DNA of 64,000 nucleotides from Melanocharis versteri. Its lineage: Eukaryota; Chordata; Aves; Passeriformes; Melanocharitidae. Under the pieces are notes generated by a model. That model saw only the letters and a list, made by a program, of their open reading frames with translations. It did no database searches and was not told the DNA's origin. Of the stretch, positions 61,349-64,000 are shown piece after piece (the first letter of the stretch is position 1; every line of letters begins with the position of its first letter). Location: the NCBI GenBank assembly GCA_013397845.1, contig VZTG01007429.1, positions 82,197-146,196 of the forward strand, in the 5' to 3' direction. Made by a program: the position numbers and the translations under genes.

Positions 61349-62964
61349 AGAAGCAAGTTTCAACTTTCCACCAATTCCTTTGGAGCCACAGTGGAAAATC
61401 AGCAAAATTAATGCTCCAGGCTGCAGTCTTCATCTACTGCTCCAGAGAAGGAGAGCTGGCATTCAGAGAGCACCAGCTCCGCTGCTGTTATTCCCAGGCC
61501 TTTCCAAAACAACCAAACAGCAGTTGTGTGTGTTTCTCAGAGAGGAAATTTATCTCAAACTCCCAGTTTCTCGTGGCAGCCTTCTGCCACCTGCCTGTGC
61601 TTGCTGCATCTCTCACAGCCGGGCCATCAATCTCCAGTCCCTGCACCACTCTCCAGAGGGGCAGCCTCCTACTCCCCTCACCTGTCCCTGCTGCCATCCA
61701 AACCCCCTCCAGGCTGAGAAGAGCCAGGAGCAATTCATCTCACCCTCACCAAGGCCTCTGAAATGTTTCTCTACTGACTGAAGACTCTGCCTAGTTTAGC
61801 TCATTTTGCTGACTTTTAGACAGAGTTAGGGAAGCAGATCCCAGCACTGGCAGGTTGCTCAGCTGCCTTATTTAAACCTGATAACGACGTGCTGCAGTGT
61901 CAGCCCTTGCCTTTCCATCTCTTTTACCAGGCTCACAACGAATGAGAGATCTCACCATGGTGCCATGAACTCTGTGCTCCCAGCAAGCTCCCTCTGAACA
62001 CTGCACGCCTTTATATCACAGCATCTGAACACCTCATCTTTACCTGGGTTTTGTTTTCTTCCCCTCTAAAACCCCAGTGTTCATACGAACTGTTGCTGGT
62101 TCTGTAAATCATTTCTCAAAGCAATCTGAACTACTGAAAATCAAATCACATTAAACTCACACATCAAACCTTTAATCCAAGGGTGCCAAATGCGTGGTCT
62201 TGGAGCTGAATGCACTCAGCCACAAATCTGGAGCATGGTGGTGGTCTGGGTGCCTTCCACATGAAGTCTATAGCAGGAAGACCTCTCTGAATCCTTCTGC
62301 AATTCCTCTTCAGTGACTCAAAGCCCCCAGCTAGATTTGGTTGGGGGAGCTTGTTTCTCTCTTTGGTTTTGGGATTTTCACTACTTCTGGGCCATGAGGG
62401 ACAGGAAGGTATATGTCCATCCTGAGACCATGGACTGAATGCGTTGTGTGAGAGCAAATATTGCAATGTAAAATACTGCAAATGAATGCAGACTGTGTGT
62501 TCACAGCCAGATCCCAGTGATCAGAAATGCCTATGTCAGACTTCATCCCAGTTTTGTGACCGGGCATAGCTGTTACACTCACTCCCAGCTCCAAACAGTG
62601 TGGTTTGTTTGATGGGAAGAAGAGGAAGGCTGCCTGTAGCTTGCTTTGCAACCACCTGGAGGCCAGCAAAAAGACAGGTATGTGGCTGGTGAAGCAAATT
62701 CTGTACCTTGTATCTCATACTCTGCCTTTGATGTACAGCAAAGCAGGTCAGAGACTTGGCCGTGTCAACCCACACAGCATCCTTTCCATGGATGAAGGCA
62801 GGAATCCCGTGGTGCTGTGCATTGCATCCATTCCAGCCTCCTCAGCAGCCTCCTGGCACAGCACAACAGCGCTTCCATCAGAGAAACAGGGGTGGCTGCC
62901 ACCAGCAGAGGGCCAACAGGTGTGTGCTCACCTGTCCTGGGCTGTGCTCAGGGGCCTGGGGTGA
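61349..62964. other. No gene seen; unique sequence
   Basis: Overlapping open frames at 61345-61781 (+) and 61488-61733 (-) lack domains. A donor-like ACAGGTATGT occurs near 62674-62683 after an open, Lys/Cys-rich stretch, but the acceptor is weak and the peptide is not recognised. Confidence 0.4.
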
Positions 62965-63510
62965 TACAGCAGCACCTCAGGCCCACACAAACACAGTGCG
63001 AGGGGCTGGGAGGGGCAATAGCAGGAGATCACACAGCAGCACTTCAGGCCTGTGCAGGTACTGAGGGCCCAGGTGACATGGCTACACCTCAAACCTGCAC
63101 CAACATGGCACTGCACTCCTGAAAGGGCAACTTCATGAGGCTGGGGACCTGGCAGTGGCACAGACCTGCACAAACACGGTGTAGAACTCTTGGAGGGACC
63201 ATTTCTGTGGCCAAGCAATCCAACAGCACCTCAAAGCTGTGCTAACACAGCACAGCACTCTTAGTGAGCCAGTGTGGTGCAGCCACATAGGGCATCGCCT
63301 CCGACCTGCCTCAGCTTGGTGTAGTGCTCTGGAAAAGCCAACTTTGGGAGGTTGGAAATACATCATCACCTCAGGGAGGGACACGCAGGGTGCAGTGCTC
63401 CTGTGGATCCGCCCATTTGGTGGGGAACTGCTGCTGCCTCTCGGTGGGACATGCAGGGCACAGTGCTCCAGCAGAGTCACCCATGTGGTGGGGGCCAATT
63501 ATCACCTCAG
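62965..63510 (+). repeat. Degenerate ~70-bp minisatellite
   Basis: A block built on CAGCACCTCA, GACCTGCAC, AACACAG and CAGTGCTC elements recurs with corresponding points near 62974, 63041, 63085, 63228, 63298, 63368, 63437 and 63504. Intervals are mostly 67-71 bp (143 bp between 63085 and 63228 spans two units), with one shortened unit. Units are diverged by substitutions and indels, so open frames across it are incidental. Confidence 0.75.
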
Positions 63511-64000
63511 GGCACGGACCTGGTACCGCCTGAGGGCAGAGACCCTCCATTGCCTCACGGTACAGACCAGGTGCTACCACAAGGCACAGACCCTCCATCG
63601 CCTCAGGGAAGGGACCCGGTGCCACTTCAGGGCACGGGCTCTCCACCGGCTCCTGGAGGGGAAACTCTCCATTGTCCCAGGACTAGGACACGGTGCCGCC
63701 TCTGGTCCCGGTCCCAGTCCTGCCCCAGGGCACGGAGCCTCCACCGCCTCAGACGCTGTCCAGGTGCCGCCTCAGGGCACGGACTCTCCCTCGCCTCAGG
63801 CGCGATCCCGGTGCCGCCTCAGGGCACGCTCCCTCCCTGGCACAGGCGCGGTTCAGGTGTCGCCTCAGGGCACGGTCCTTCCCTAGTGCTGGTGTCGCCT
63901 CAGGGCACGGTCCCTCCCTGGTGCCGGTGCCGCCTCAGGGCACGGTCCCTCCCTGGCTCAAGCGGGGTTCAGGTGCCGCCTCAGGGCTCGGTCCGGCGCT
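63511..64000 (+). repeat. GC-rich 46/35-bp minisatellite running off the window
   Basis: The core GGTGCCGCCTCAGGGCACGG begins at 63763, 63810, 63856, 63891, 63926 and 63972 (spacings 47, 46, 35, 35, 46), with more degenerate copies back to about 63511. The 35-bp units look like 46-bp units with an 11-bp deletion. CpG density is the highest in the window. The 215-codon open frame over 63239-63886 is a by-product: unit lengths are not multiples of three, so the reading frame is not kept between units. The array continues past base 64000. Confidence 0.9.

Noticed and set aside
62590..62677. Possible exon ending at ACAG then GTATGT, open in one frame (Lys/Cys-rich peptide)
   Set aside because: The acceptor is weak and the peptide is not recognised; less convincing than the 51160-51208 candidate.
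63239..63886. 215-codon open frame on + rich in Arg/His/Leu/Pro
   Set aside because: It lies on the minisatellites; unit lengths of about 70, 47, 46 and 35 bp do not preserve a frame, so the opening is a by-product of repeated GC-rich DNA.

Overview
This window reads as nuclear DNA from a bird, most likely a non-coding stretch (intergenic or a very large intron). The evidence for a bird is a typical CR1 LINE 3' end at 61100-61348 with the ATTCTATGA tail, a compact retrovirus-type LTR at about 7532-7920, very old MIR/L3-like SINE debris, low repeat content, and no mammalian-type SINEs or bacterial-style coding. I found no recognisable protein-coding gene, rRNA, tRNA or CRISPR array. The open frames present (up to about 260 codons) look like chance openings in GC-rich DNA: they overlap on both strands, have low-complexity or Ser/Pro/Gln/Leu/Cys-rich translations, and show no known domain.

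Layout. 1-6.7 kb: unique DNA with AT-rich motif-dense tracts (940-1470, 2661-3060) and two short tetranucleotide repeats. 6.74-7.28 kb: a degenerate interstitial telomere-like block (CCCTAA on the + strand) whose distal part is organised as a roughly 50-bp higher-order repeat. 7.53-7.92 kb: a solo-LTR-like element. 8-29.9 kb: unique DNA broken up by islands rich in homeodomain-type TAATTA/TAATTG sites that look like candidate enhancers (9990-10560, 11400-11770, 19200-19800, 24180-24590, 26761-27140). 29.9-30.5 kb: a 22-23-bp minisatellite inside a nearly perfect 313-bp-offset direct duplication that has a single N next to the junction, so it is either a real recent duplication or an assembly artefact. 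30.5-61 kb: more unique DNA with old SINE traces (38.9 and 42.2 kb), further motif-rich tracts (41.3, 44.1, 47.5, 48.9 and 58.6 kb), a compact paired-site cluster at 56.1 kb and a perfect 10-bp hairpin at 57.55 kb. 61.1 kb: the CR1 fragment. 62.97-64.0 kb: a two-tier GC-rich minisatellite (about 70-bp units passing into 46/35-bp units) that runs off the end of the window.

Functionally, the sequence looks like a gene-poor regulatory landscape: many AT-rich, low-CpG islands of clustered developmental-type binding motifs separated by neutral GC-richer DNA. That is an inference from composition and motifs; no alignment was possible. Two short exon-like segments with good splice sites (51160-51208 on -, 37601-37682 on +) are the only hints of coding sequence and are unproven. 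I did not find convincing evidence of a new multi-gene system here.
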